NCBI GenBank assembly: GCA_002102555.1
Contig: MCFL01000042.1
Span: 62,001-126,000 of the forward strand
Direction: 5' to 3'
Origin: Catenaria anguillulae PL171
Taxonomy: Eukaryota; Blastocladiomycota; Blastocladiomycetes; Blastocladiales; Catenariaceae
DNA length: 64,000 nucleotides
Shown here: positions 42,395-53,400 of the stretch, one piece after another
Numbering within the stretch: the first letter of the stretch is position 1
Layout of the letters: every line of letters begins with the position of its first letter
Translations under genes and position numbers: made by a program
The notes under the pieces: generated by a model
The model's input: the letters and a program-made list of their open reading frames with translations, nothing else
Told to the model about the DNA's origin: nothing
Database searches by the model: none

Positions 42395-43354
42395 TCGGGC
42401 ATTCGTTGCGTTCCGTCTGGTGTTTTGCGTGTCATATGCGGTGCTTCCCGCAAATGCAGGTGGCCTGTGTGTGTCACCTTTGTATACATACCATCATCTC
42501 CGTGTCGCATTTGTTTCCCTCCTTGTTTATTCACTCTTTGGTTTACTGTTGTTTGTTTGGCACAACCTCGTCCGTACTTTCCAACATGCTCGCCCTCATC
42601 CAGTCTTCATTCGCCTTCCATCGAGCCCTGAGCCAGAGTGCCCCAATGGCAGTCCCGTGTCACATCGATTCAGTTGGACACGCTGACTGCGCTGTATACC
42701 TTCAAGGAATCCATCCAGGGCGGCCAGATGTATGGGTCTCTGAGCAGCGAACACTAAGGCAACTTTGGTTGCCCTCGTCAGCATCAGCTCTATTTTTCAT
42801 CCAGTCTGGCTTCAGACATGTACAGATTGCTTGGCCGGCACTCATTCGCGTCCGACACCGATTTCGTCACACGGCACAAGAGAGTGCCTGTGCCCTGCGG
42901 CCAATTCAAAGGGATCCCTTCATTTATGAACTCGAGTACATGAATGAATCCGACGTGGTCAGTGCCAGCCTGGCGACATATCAGTGCTGATTGTCTTGAC
43001 CATGTCCGTGCAAACCAAATCCCAAGGAAGCGTTCGGGAAACGATCAGTTGAGCCACTGGCACACTGCAAAGTGAAAACGAGATGACACTCGAAGTATCT
43101 GTTTCGCTCGTTGTCAGTGTACAACCAGGGCACCAAACAGCGACTGTTCAGACAGACGTTTCAGCTATTAGAGAATGTGTACTGCTAGTGCGTAATGTGC
43201 GTGGAATGCCAGCCAAGATCACACTCGGTCGTCTGGAGCGAGACAGAAAGCACATCTGTGTCATAGTGTACTTGCAGCTCCATGCTTGTGCTGCGTCGCC
43301 TGGGCAATCAGTTCAGGATGTCCTTTGGACTTGTTGGAACCTGACACAATACTT
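42395..43354. other. Intergenic, no gene seen
   Basis: Frames up to 200 codons occur on the plus strand (42391-42990) but without domain or splice support. The region runs up to the left border of repeat copy 2. Confidence 0.45.
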
Positions 43355-43509
43355 GACGCGTCACGCTCCTTACTTCCAAGCTCAGCACGTGAGCTCACGA
43401 CCCAAGCAGCCTGTCTCCATCGTGCGAATCGAGAGCCCCAACATGGATACACGTTGTGCATTGTCATGGGCAAAAATCGTCATCCAGTCGACACAAAACA
43501 AAAAACAGG

Positions 43510-43516
43510 TATAAAA
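43510..43516 (+). promoter_or_regulatory. TATA box in repeat copy 2
   Basis: TATAAAA followed by GGGCC lies 144 bp before the candidate ATG at 43660. The matching site in copy 1 reads TAGAAAA. Confidence 0.5.
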
Positions 43517-43659
43517 GGGCCGCGACCCCCTCGACGCGACACGCTCTCTTTCCCACTCATCGTTCCCACACATCGCTCCCACCACACAACACATTTCCCA
43601 CTCGATACTCAATACGCGTTTTACAACAACACGCACACACACTCTCTTTGATTGCGAAA

Positions 43660-44004
43660 ATGCAAGTCCAAGCACACAAACTGCAAGCGACAACGTCCGT
43701 CCCGCTGCTGCCGCCAGGTGCCAACGTGTATGGTGTCTTTGGAATCCACTGTCTAAAGCCATCCTCGGGCCGTTCTCACTCACTAGTGAGGTTGGGCGCG
43801 GACGAGGAGAGTTGCATTCAGGGTTCACGATTTCGCCTGGTCTTTTTTTTGTTGCTTGCAACATGCGGCTCTCTCTTTTCTCCTCTCGCTCTCGCTCTCG
43901 CTCTCGCTCGCACTCCGATGATGACGACCTGCCTGTTTGTCAGGCCACAACGCTGGTCAGCTTCAATTCCAAAGCATTTGGGAACCTCACGGGTTTGCCA
44001 ATAG
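43660..44004 (+). CDS. Small hypothetical protein encoded in repeat copy 2
   Basis: A frame of 114 codons starts 144 bp after a TATA box and an initiator-like pyrimidine/CA stretch. It begins MQVQAHKLQATTS, has VYGVFGIHCLKPSSGRSHSL, then a hydrophobic segment (VFFLLLATCGSLFSPLALAL) that could be a membrane helix, and ends SRVCQ. The same frame is open in copy 1 but lacks the ATG there (ACG). An alternative is that translation changes frame through an intron: a second overlapping frame with RSRSRSRSHSDDDD also stays open to 44051 in both copies. I recognise no family, and coding status is uncertain. Confidence 0.3.
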   Translation: MQVQAHKLQATTSVPLLPPGANVYGVFGIHCLKPSSGRSHSLVRLGADEESCIQGSRFRLVFFLLLATCGSLFSPLALALALARTPMMTTCLFVRPQRWSASIPKHLGTSRVCQ

Positions 44005-44837
44005 CCATTGCGCGTTGGTGGATCTACCAGTGGACCATGAAACGATCGTGACCTGGTCACGTTTCGCGGTTGGGGTCGCCCAGAGTGGCACTCTTTGTGT
44101 CAAGTCGTCTGCCGCTCAACAAATGGGATACGGGATGGCGATTTGCTAATCAGTTCAGCCCGTGTCCTGTTCCTCCTTCTTCCTTCCCCCTCTCCTTTCC
44201 TCTCCTTCCCTCCGTCCGATGAGAGATGAGGCAGCAGCTGGGTACAGACTACGCTTGTGGTAGTTGCTTTGGGTTTGTTTATTTACCTTTTGATTTGACA
44301 TCATTGTCTTGCCATGGGGCACACTAGTTCTCCACGGTGGGAAGCACCTGCTGCTCATTGTTGCATGATGATTGAGCTGTTGCCTGCTTCCTGGCTTGCT
44401 GGATTATGCTTTGATTCATTGATGTTGGTACATATTGATCTACTCCCGAGTTGGCCACAATTGGCTGTGACCTGAAATGCGACTTGCACATAACGTCGAG
44501 CAATCCGTTGCATCATAAATATGCCAATGAGATTTCAAAATAGTGAGTATCCGCTTCATTTCGATTCCTCTCAGTATCGCACACGCACAATCCAGACTCG
44601 ACACTAAACATCATCAAAACGGACACTCCTCAAGCGCACACATCACTTGTCATCATGGCACATTTCGCTTGCATTTAACTTGACTCTTGGAAGAACTCGC
44701 GCAACAGCCTGCCCGAACCTTTCCGCCACGAGAATAATTGATAGCGATCCAGCACGTGTGATCGAGCGTGGAAAAGAGTCCCAAAATGCAATGCAACACT
44801 TTCTATCCACACGGCTAGACTCACGACTCACAGCCAC

Positions 44838-47485
44838 TTACTTGTCCCTTTCCTCCTCCCTGGCCTTGACCACCTCCTCTTGCAACCGACACACCTCGTC
44901 CATGACCACCTGCAATTGTGCTGCATAACTCTCCTCCACATCCTTGACCTTATCTGTCGCCTCCTTGACCTGTTCCCGCAAGCTCTCGACCTCGCTCCTT
45001 GCCTGCTCTGCCTCTGCCCTTGCCTCACGCACTCGTTGGCGCTCCGCGTCCAACTGGGCCTCCAACTCGGCCGTGCGCAGCGCCAGCGTCAGATCCAATT
45101 GGTTTGCACGCGCCGAGGCGGATTCGGCAGCCGCGAGGGCAGCGTGCAGCTGCGAATCAAAGTGTGTGTGAAAGGCGGCGAGTTCTTTGGCATACGTGGA
45201 TGCGGGGTCCACGGCTACCGTGTCGAGTTGCTCGCCTTCGGATACGTCGTCGTCGTCCTTGTTGTTGTTGCCGTCGGTGGCCGCGCGCGGGTGCAAGGTC
45301 GAGTGTCGACGCAGCACGCTGCCGCCAGAGGAAAGCAGAGAGGAGCGCGATTGGGTTTGCGTGGATTGCGAGGCGGAGGTGAGGTCGACTTGGGTTGAGC
45401 CGTCGGTGAGTGGTGCGGTGGTGGATTGCGAGCCCGTGGATGCGGTTGGAATCAGATCAGAGGGCTGGACTTGGGTCAAGACGTGAGCTGTGGGTGTGGT
45501 TTGTGCGGCGAGAGCGAGAGAATGGACTTGGACTGCGAGGATCATGAATTACATGAAAGATGTCAGTGGACATGTTGGGGAACAGAGCGATTCCAAGTTG
45601 GCGAGCGAAAGTATGTACATTCGCCAAGGGCTGCAGTGAGATCCAGCACGTGCTGCAGCCCTTCCATGGGCGAATCGAGGGTATCAAGGGTGGACTTGTG
45701 CGATGCGAGTTTCTCGTACAGATCTGGCACAAGGTCGCGTCAGACGCAAAACCGCCTGGTTACAACAAGAGTGGACGAACCGATCCATTTTCCAACCTCG
45801 GCCAATTTGGCCACCAGCTCGGAACACACGCCGTGGATGGGCCGATGGGTGGATGCGAGCACTTGAACGTGCGCGGATGAATGCCGCAAGAATGCCCGTG
45901 TTGGCTCTGGATCCCAGCCTGATGTTGAAGATGAATCGGACGTCGCGAGCGAGATGATTTGGTGCTTGACGTGGGCAATTGCCGATGTATCTGTTCCGTC
46001 TTCTTGAAGCCTGCGGCAAGGAAAGAGGTATGAGGTTCATCAAGTGTGAAAAGCACCGGATGATATGTCGTACAAGTTGTGATATGCGTCAAAGAATGTA
46101 ACGAGAAACTCGCGGTGCGGCAAAATGGCGACCTTGTCGGACGCAAGACATGGTGGACATGTAGCGAGGACCTGATTGAGGAGCAAGAGCACGGGCCGTT
46201 TCTTCTCTTTGACGAGCGGGATCAACTGACGAATGATGTGTGCGTAAGTTGTGAAAGAACGATGGGCGGTACGGATGATGGCTGCATGAATATCGGCGAG
46301 CGTTGAGGCAGAAATGGTGGACGTGAAATAGGTTGATGCCTGCGAAAGGGAAAAAAAACGTGTTAGCGAGCATGCAAGAGAAGTGGCGAGAGCACAGAAT
46401 AGAGCACCAACCATGAACGCGGACAAGGTGGCGCCGAGACTTTTGACCATGAGCGCCTTGTCCTCCTTGGCAGCCTGCAACCCTTGCTCGCGCTGCTGCA
46501 CCTCCGCCTGCAACCTAGCCACCATCTCAACGCCACGAGCCAGCTCGACTTCCAACCGATCGCGCTCTTGCACTTGGACCTGCAACAGGTCCAATTGCGC
46601 CTTTGCGCGTTCGAGGTCTTGCATGGCCAGGTCCCGCTGCGCAAGAGCATCCGACTGTGCCGACAAGGTGAATGCTTTTGCATCAGCGAGTTCGGATTGC
46701 AAGTGTTCGTTTTCGGCAATACGGCGCTCGAGTTCCTGGGCGGTGGTTTCGAGAAGTTGGCGGGTGGCGGCGAGTTCTTGGGCGAGAGAAGAGGCCGAGC
46801 CCGTGGGGAGCTCCCGTTGTGCTGCTGATGAGGTGGCCGTGGCAGTGGAACCCCGTGAGGAGGCGGACGAGCCTGGTCGAAAGAGCCCCGAAATGAGGCC
46901 CAAGGCGGGAGATCTTGCTCGTGCAGAAGTGGCTCCAGAGATGGGTAATGGAGAAGAACCACCCCCAGAGCGAAATTCCGACTGCAACTGCTCGATGCGG
47001 CGGGACAGAGTCGAGTTGTGGAAGGCCATCGAGTCAAGCTTTTGCGCATGAGCGCGAATGACGGCATCTTTGGCTTGGAGCTGTTGGTTGAGGTCGGCGA
47101 CGCGCTGGCGCTCCTGGAGAAGGGCCTTTTTCAGAACGAGCGAGTGTGCCTTTGCGCGGCCGAGTTGTTGGGCAATGGGTTCGTTTGAAGTTGCGTTTGC
47201 GTTTGCGTTTGCGGTTGAGGTTGAGGCTGCGGACGAGAAGGAGACGTCACCCGGGCCGAGCAGCAGGGAGTGGCTGTTGCTATTTCTGTTTGGGTTTGGG
47301 TTTGGGTTTGGATTGCCATTGGCGGTAGCAGTTTCCGAAGTTGAGGCCAAGGTAGAGAAGGTGTGATGAGAGTGGTGAGAGTGGTGAGAGTGGCGAGAAT
47401 GGCGCGACGATGAGGCAGCGGACGCAGGAGACGTGGAGCGCGAGCGAGAAGGACGTGGCGGCGGCGGCGGAAGAGGCGATGACAT
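44838..47485 (-). CDS. PPP1R21: PPP1R21-like protein (FERRY complex subunit, KLRAQ family)
   Basis: Five exons (46412-47485, 46074-46339, 45781-46010, 45619-45723, 44838-45532) give 789 residues with all phases closing; human PPP1R21 has 780. After a Ser/Pro/Asn-rich leader, the KLRAQ-type N-terminal coiled coil appears (AQQLGRAKAHSLVLKKALLQ, DLNQQLQAKDAVIRAHAQKL, DSMAFHNSTLSRRIEQLQSE), matching the human order of KLRAQNQVLKK, LRKLQQEMDSL and FRNLQLAKRVE. The middle helical region spans exons 2-4. The last exon ends in a long coiled coil (ESYAAQLQVVMDEVCRLQEE) like the human C-terminal SYEDQLSMMSDHLCSMNE. In animals PPP1R21 is the scaffold of the five-subunit FERRY complex, which binds Rab5 endosomes and mRNA. 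It shares a 311-bp divergent promoter with the next gene. The first intron (72 bp) has no in-frame stop. Confidence 0.78.
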
Positions 47486-47796
47486 TGCAATTGTAAATAT
47501 GAAAGATGATTGCATAGACACGAGTACTGGGAATTGCCTAGAGAATCGAATCAATCAATTGTGTTTGTACAGCCTTGCTATGCATGTGCTTAAGGGTATA
47601 CGTATTAATAGTAGGTGGTTGTAATGGTTGCGTCGTCCCGAGTCCCAACGATCTCCATCTCGATCGTGATCTGATACACATATGGAATATGGATCCCATT
47701 CCATCATGCCCATTGCCCATGACTCGATGAATTTTGCTGCTCTCCATCTCCTTGACCTTGACCTTGACCTTGTCCTTGTCCTTGACCGTTAACGTT
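47486..47796. promoter_or_regulatory. Shared divergent promoter with a CTTGAC-type tandem repeat
   Basis: This 311-bp spacer lies between two start codons facing away from each other. It holds an imperfect hexamer array (CTTGAC/CTTGTC, about six units, 47751-47787) directly before the plus-strand ATG. Confidence 0.5.
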
Positions 47797-49076
47797 ATGA
47801 TGCCCATCTCGTCGCCCAATTGCAAGTTCCTGGCCACCCGTCCACTTGCACTTCAAGTTCGCGCTGCTCTCAGGCTCGTCACTCCTTCCACCCAACGCCT
47901 CTCCTTCTCTTCCTCCTCCCCGTCCCGATCCGTCACACCCGACCCGCGCCCTGACGCAACCGACTCTGGGCCCACCCCAACCCCATCCCCAACCTCAACT
48001 CCTTCTTCCTCGCATTTGCACTCGCACTCGCACTCGTTGCGCTCCTTGCGCACAAAGGGCGTCCATCTTCCCTGGCTCTTCAACCAAGATCCGCCACGTC
48101 TCGCCACCCGCGACGCTCTCATTCCCGTCAACCAAGTCCGGGCGCGCGACCTGCCCTTTCCGCGCAACCTCGCCTTCCCCATTGCCCGCCTCGCGTGCGA
48201 TTATCTCGCCTACAAGTGGACCCATGCGCTCTTCTTGCCCGGCGGCGAGGGAATCTATTCGAGCGAGGACGAGTTTGTTGAGGGCGCCAGGGAGGCCGTC
48301 AAACCTGCGTTGGAGGCGGCCTTGTCATTTGATGCTGCTGACGCTCAATCGGCACGGTCCTTGAGCAGCATGCGCTCCTTGTTTTCGCGGGCGTTTTACG
48401 ATCGAGTTCAAGAGCAATACGAGACTTTGGCCAACATCGATCGTAATCTTGCCGTCAAGTTGGTCATTGACAAGGTGCACGAGGACGCTTACATTCGCGC
48501 TCGCTTTGCATTGGTACATTCATACCCTTGATTCTTTCCTCGTATCCCTGATCCGACTCACCAGTCCAATTGAAAATGCGTTGTGCATAGGCTGGCGACA
48601 AGAACGTCCTGCTTGCCCACCCATCCTCCTCTACAAAGGCAGTCTCGATTGGCCCCCTCTCCATGATTGCACGCAAAAAGCCCCGCTTTGGCACCGGATC
48701 GCACCCTTCAGACTCGACGTCGGCCACAACCATTTTCAACACGGAACACCTCGTCATGCCCGCCACGCCGCAAGACGTTGCCGTCCAAATTCACATGGAC
48801 ATTGCCGTCACCATCAACGGATCCATCACCATTCGCGACTCCGTGGCCGCCCAAAAAGACGGCGGGACACTGGCCAACACGGAAAAGGACACGACAGTGA
48901 ACGGCGATCCTGGGGCCGCAGGCGTCATTTTACACGAAGAATTTGTCGATCGCGAGGTGGTGGTGCGGTTTGCCAGCGTGCCCATTGGCGTGACAGAAGA
49001 CGATAGGGATATCCAATGGCTTGTGTGGGATGTGGACTATTGGATGGAGGCGGAAATGAGGGACAATGAAGAGTGA
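47797..49076 (+). CDS. Probable mitochondrial protein, possibly Tim44/Mba1-like
   Basis: Two exons (47797-48513 and 48591-49076, 77-bp intron) give 400 residues. The N-terminus is rich in Arg, Ser, Leu and Ala with few acidic residues (LATRPLALQVRAALRL), typical of a mitochondrial presequence. It is followed by a Ser/Pro/Thr/His-rich linker. The C-terminal 270 residues are globular: an Arg/Phe-rich helix (FPRNLAFPIARLACDYLAYK), helices around AFYDRVQEQYETLANIDRNL and DKVHEDAYIRARFAL, then a beta-rich half (VAVQIHMDIAVTINGSITIR and REVVVRFASVPIG). It ends in WLVWDVDYW plus an acidic tail. The helix-then-sheet order recalls the Tim44 C-terminal/Mba1/mL45 fold, used by inner-membrane import and ribosome-receptor proteins, but this is a fold-level guess. 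The start is the first of two adjacent ATGs. Confidence 0.65.
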
Positions 49077-50433
49077 TCCCTTTATGTATACATATCCAAG
49101 TTGAGCATTGACTGGTTGCTGTCACCCAATGTTATTTACTTGTGTTATTACACTTTCACACTAATTGAATTGGAAATTCAATGGACGGAGGTTTGGTTTG
49201 CACCTGTTCTCAAGGAAGCTTATGGAAGGCTCTTTGGAAAGCGCCAAGTCTTTTTCGGAAAGACAAAGGAACAATGGCCTGGGGTGGCACCCCAGATCGA
49301 AGCACGGTGATTGGCTGGGTGGTCCCACTTGGCACCAATTGGCGCGGGAGACTATTTGTGGAAGAAGAAAGCGGTGCCTGGTTCAGATGGTGAAAAAAAA
49401 AGGTTGTAGGCGACAGAGCCGAGGTCTGGATGAGCGAGAGCAGCAGACAGCTCTGTACCTACAAATCATCCCAGAGCGCCCCTCTCGCTCTTTCGTGGAT
49501 GGGTGATAACAGTTGCAACTGCATCCAACGATCGCAAGTACGTCGTCAATTCCCCAATGAAACCGGCCACAGCTCGAATCCACCCACAGAAACCATCTCC
49601 GATCAGGCATTCTGTGGCCGTTGGCTCGCTCTTGCCCGCTCGCCGCCTCTCCCCGATCTCACACATACGAAAACGGCGGAGCTCTTCAAAAGCTGGAGCC
49701 TGCCCCTCCTTGTTTCCCGTCTCCCGCCTTTCGCTCCGTCTGGGACACTAACCGCCGCCGTTGTCCTTGAACCTGCAGCCTGCAGCCATAACCATTTTCA
49801 ACGTTTGCAACTCGCTTTTTGCCTCCATTGTACTTGACTCGTCAAGCTCAACGGCCCATTTCGGCAACCTCCTTACCCGATCGCCTGTGCTCTCCCGTGC
49901 TTCGGGGTTGCCTGTTCCGTCCGATCCTTGATTGTGTACGTACACACATTGCATCTCTTCCCTCATCATCGTTGCCCCGGTCGGAGTGGTCGTCGTGCTA
50001 GGCCTCGTTCAACTTTGCATTGGGTCCATCCATCATCCATCCTTTTGGATTGTCCACGCGTTCGGAACTTTGCATCTTGCTCGCACTCGATCCGACTGTG
50101 CCTTGAAACGGTTCACTTGCTGGACCCACCACGACACCACCCAGGCGGTGGTGCACGTGCAATCGTGGGCGCATAGTCATCGGGGACGCCCAGACATCCT
50201 CCGAGCCAGTCACCCTGCGCATGTTCCGCTTCGATTTGCCGCTCATGTATTGTACCGATGCAATTCCGCTGTTGACGCTGCCGACCTGATGCAACCGCCT
50301 CCTTCCACCTCCCATCTACGCGCTCAACGTCAATGCCACTCACCCACGGCGTCTGATCCTGCCTCCAGAGCCCGATCCGCTCAATTCAACAGCAACTGCA
50401 TCTACAGCCTCCACTCGCGAGACTTGTCCAACG
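49077..50433. other. Long upstream region of the IIC ATPase gene
   Basis: No gene is seen. The part from about 49800 is pyrimidine-rich and CA-rich, as expected for a promoter and leader. Confidence 0.5.
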
Positions 50434-53400
50434 ATGGGTAAGAAGCAGGAGAAAAAGAGCGTCGCTCTGGTACTTTGTTTGCCCTTTCTACCAACGAAGC
50501 ATTGTCATCCATTCTCCATGACGCTCACCCTTTGCTCACGTTCCATTCTCAACAAACAGGATGAGCACAAGCTCACCCTCGACGAGATATGCGACCGTTA
50601 CAAAACCGCCGCCGACCCGTCGCAGCCGGCGTCCTCGCCAGGCCTGACGCCCGAGGAAGCCGCACGCCGACTGGCGGCCGACGGACCCAACCAAATGTCG
50701 CCCGCGAAAACCACACACCCGTTCATCAAGTTTATCGAACACTTGCTTGCCCTGTTCAACTTGCTGCTGCTCGTTGCAGGTGGACTCACGCTCATCCTGT
50801 ACTTTGTCGACCCCGAGGGCAATGCCTCAAACATTTACGCCGGCCCGATTCTGTTGGGTGTTGCGTTCCTCAACGCCTTTATCGAGTTTTACATGGGCGC
50901 GAAGTCGGAGGCGGCGTTGCGCACGTTTATGAACATGATCCCTGCCAAGGCAACGGCAATTCGCGGAGGGAAACTCGTTGTGCTTCCTGCGTCGGATTTG
51001 GTCAAGGGCGACGTTGTCTTTGTGCGCATGGGCGACAAGACACCCGCAGATGTGCGCTTGTTCAAGACGCAGGACATGAAGGTGGACAACTCGTCATTGA
51101 CGGGTGAGTCGGAGCCACAGGATCGGGTTCCAACAAACACGCACGACACGGCGCTCGAGGCGACCAACTTGGCATTCAACTCGACGCTTGTGGTTTCTGG
51201 TGAAGGGTATGGTATTGTGATTCGCACGGGTGACGATACCGTGATTGGCCAGATTGCAAACTTGACCCAGTCGGAAAAGAAGCGCAAGTCGCCCCTCACC
51301 GAGGAAATCGAGTCGTTTGTCAAGTTTATCGGATCGCTCGCCGGCCTGACGGCCATCATCTTCTTTATTGTGGCGCAGGTCAAGACCAGCCAGATTGGCA
51401 TCTCGTTCAACTTTGCCATTGGTGTGCTCGTCGCTTGGGTCCCGCAAGGTTTGCCCGGAACCGTGACCATGCTCTTGACAATTGCTGCAAAGCGTATGGC
51501 CCAACAACAGGTGCTCGTCAAGGATTTGACGGGTGTCGAAACGCTTGGATCCATCACGCTGCTCGCCACGGACAAGACGGGTACATTGACGCGCAACCAA
51601 ATGACGGTGTCCAACATCTGGACCCACTTCAAGACATATGCCCTGCTGGCCGACTCGCGCACGTTGCAAGACGGCGAAGTGGCGTTTGATTCGTCCGTTA
51701 CCGGTGTCCAGGACATTCTCAACATTTCGGCGCTGTGCTCGCGCGCACGGTTTGACAAGTCGGATGTCCCCATGGACCAGCGCGAGATTATCGGAGATGC
51801 GACCGAAACGGGCCTGTTCCGTCTGGCCACGCAAAAGATTCGCGACTTTGATTCGCTCGCCGGCAAGTTCCCAAAGGTCCTCGAGTTGCCCTTCAACTCG
51901 GACACCAAGTGGCACATGACCATTCACAAGATGCCGCATGCCAACGGCGTGTATACGACCTTCATCAAGGGTGCCCCCGAACGCGTGTTGCGGATTTGCT
52001 CGACCATCTTGGACGACAAGGGCGCCGTTGTGCCCTTGACCGAGGAGCACAAGGTCAACTTCAACACTGCCTACGAACACATGGCGTCCAAGGGTCATCG
52101 TGTGCTTGCCTTTGCCAAGTTTGAGTTGCCTGGTTCCGAGTACCCCGAATCGCACGAGTTTGTCAAGGAGCAAAAGAACTTCCCCATGTCTGGTCTGACG
52201 TTTGTTGGTTTGTCGTCTCTCGAGGATCCGCCCAAGCACGGCGTGCGCGAGGCTGTTGGTCATTGCCGCCGCGCTGGTATCAAGGTCACCATGGTGACTG
52301 GAGATCATCCGTTGACGGCAGAAGCGATTGGGCGCAAGATCAACCTCATGATTTCCGACACCAAGGAAAAGATGGCAAAGCGGTTGGGTGTCGAGGTGGA
52401 CCAGGTGCCCGAGGAAGACGTCAAGGCCATTGTGATTCACGGCGAAAAGATCGACTCGTTGACCGAGGAGGACTGGGATCTCATCTTTTCCAAGGAGGAA
52501 ATCATCTTTGCACGCACGTCGCCCAAGCACAAGTTGCAAATCGTCAAGCGTGCCCAGTCCATGGGCCACATTGTCGGTGTGACTGGCGACGGTGTCAATG
52601 ACTCACCCGCGCTCAAGAAGGCCGATTTGGGGATTGCCATGAACATTTCCGGATCCGACGTGTCCAAGGAAGCCGCCGCCATGATTCTCATGGACGACAA
52701 CTTTGCCTCCATCATCAACGGTATTCGCGAAGGTCGGTTGATCTTCTCCAACCTGAAAAAGTCGCTACGCTATGTGCTCGTGCACAGTATTCCCGAAGTC
52801 ATGCCCCAGCTCTTGTTTGTGATTGTCCCATTGCCCGTGGGTATCGGAGTGTTGCCCATTCTCGCCATTGATTTGGGCTACGAGTTGTTTGCCGCCTTGT
52901 CGTTTGCGTGGGAGTTGCCCGAGTCAGAGGGGCTCATGAAGCTGCAACCGCGTCGTCCCGTCAATGCCGATTCCGTCGATTACTTGCGCGCGCGCCGGGC
53001 ATTTGACAACCAGTTCAAGTTGGCCACGGGCGACGATGAGGACGACGACGACGAGCGCGAGCTCACGTTCCGCGAGCGGCTGCGCCGGTACACGTCGGGC
53101 GAGTATTGGAGCCGCTGGTTCTTCTCTCGCGACCACGGCGAGCGCATGGTTGACGGTGACTCGCTCTCCTGGATGTACCTCGAGTCGGGCGTCATTCAGT
53201 ACATTGGCGCGCAAGTCACCTTCTTCGTCGTGTTCTATTACTACTACTCGGAGGAACTCAAGCAGTACTTGAACTTGACCCCAACCGACCTGTACCTGTG
53301 CGCCAGTTTTGCCTCTGACAAGCAAGTCCAATGGGGTCATCAGCCATGCCCCGTCGGCGGCGGCCGGATCATTTCCAAGAAGGACCAAGAGGAGGCGCTC

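Larger units (their letters stand above)
43355..44790 (+). repeat. Dispersed duplication, copy 2 (partner at 15974-17500)
   Basis: Same-orientation match to 15974-17500. The core (about 43660-44360) is nearly identical to copy 1, with scattered single-base differences. Similarity becomes patchy toward both ends and stops about 50 bp before the 3' end of the PPP1R21-like gene, so the right half of copy 2 lies in that gene's 3' flank. This copy retains the TATA box (43510-43516) and an ATG at 43660, both lost in copy 1, and so looks like the intact or ancestral one. In the 3' part, the leader-like block near 44580-44655 is followed by an ATG whose frame ends after seven codons, whereas copy 1 keeps 54 codons there. 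Each copy therefore preserves something the other has lost. Confidence 0.8.

Noticed and set aside
42391-42990. 199-codon plus-strand frame after the polyQ gene
   Set aside because: No domain, Cys/His/Phe-rich composition unlike neighbours, no splice or promoter support.
51094-52569. A 491-codon open frame on the minus strand inside the ATPase gene, and a 344-codon one at 50889-51923
   Set aside because: They lie opposite a highly conserved gene. Strong GC bias at codon third positions removes stops from antisense frames, and neither has a recognisable domain.
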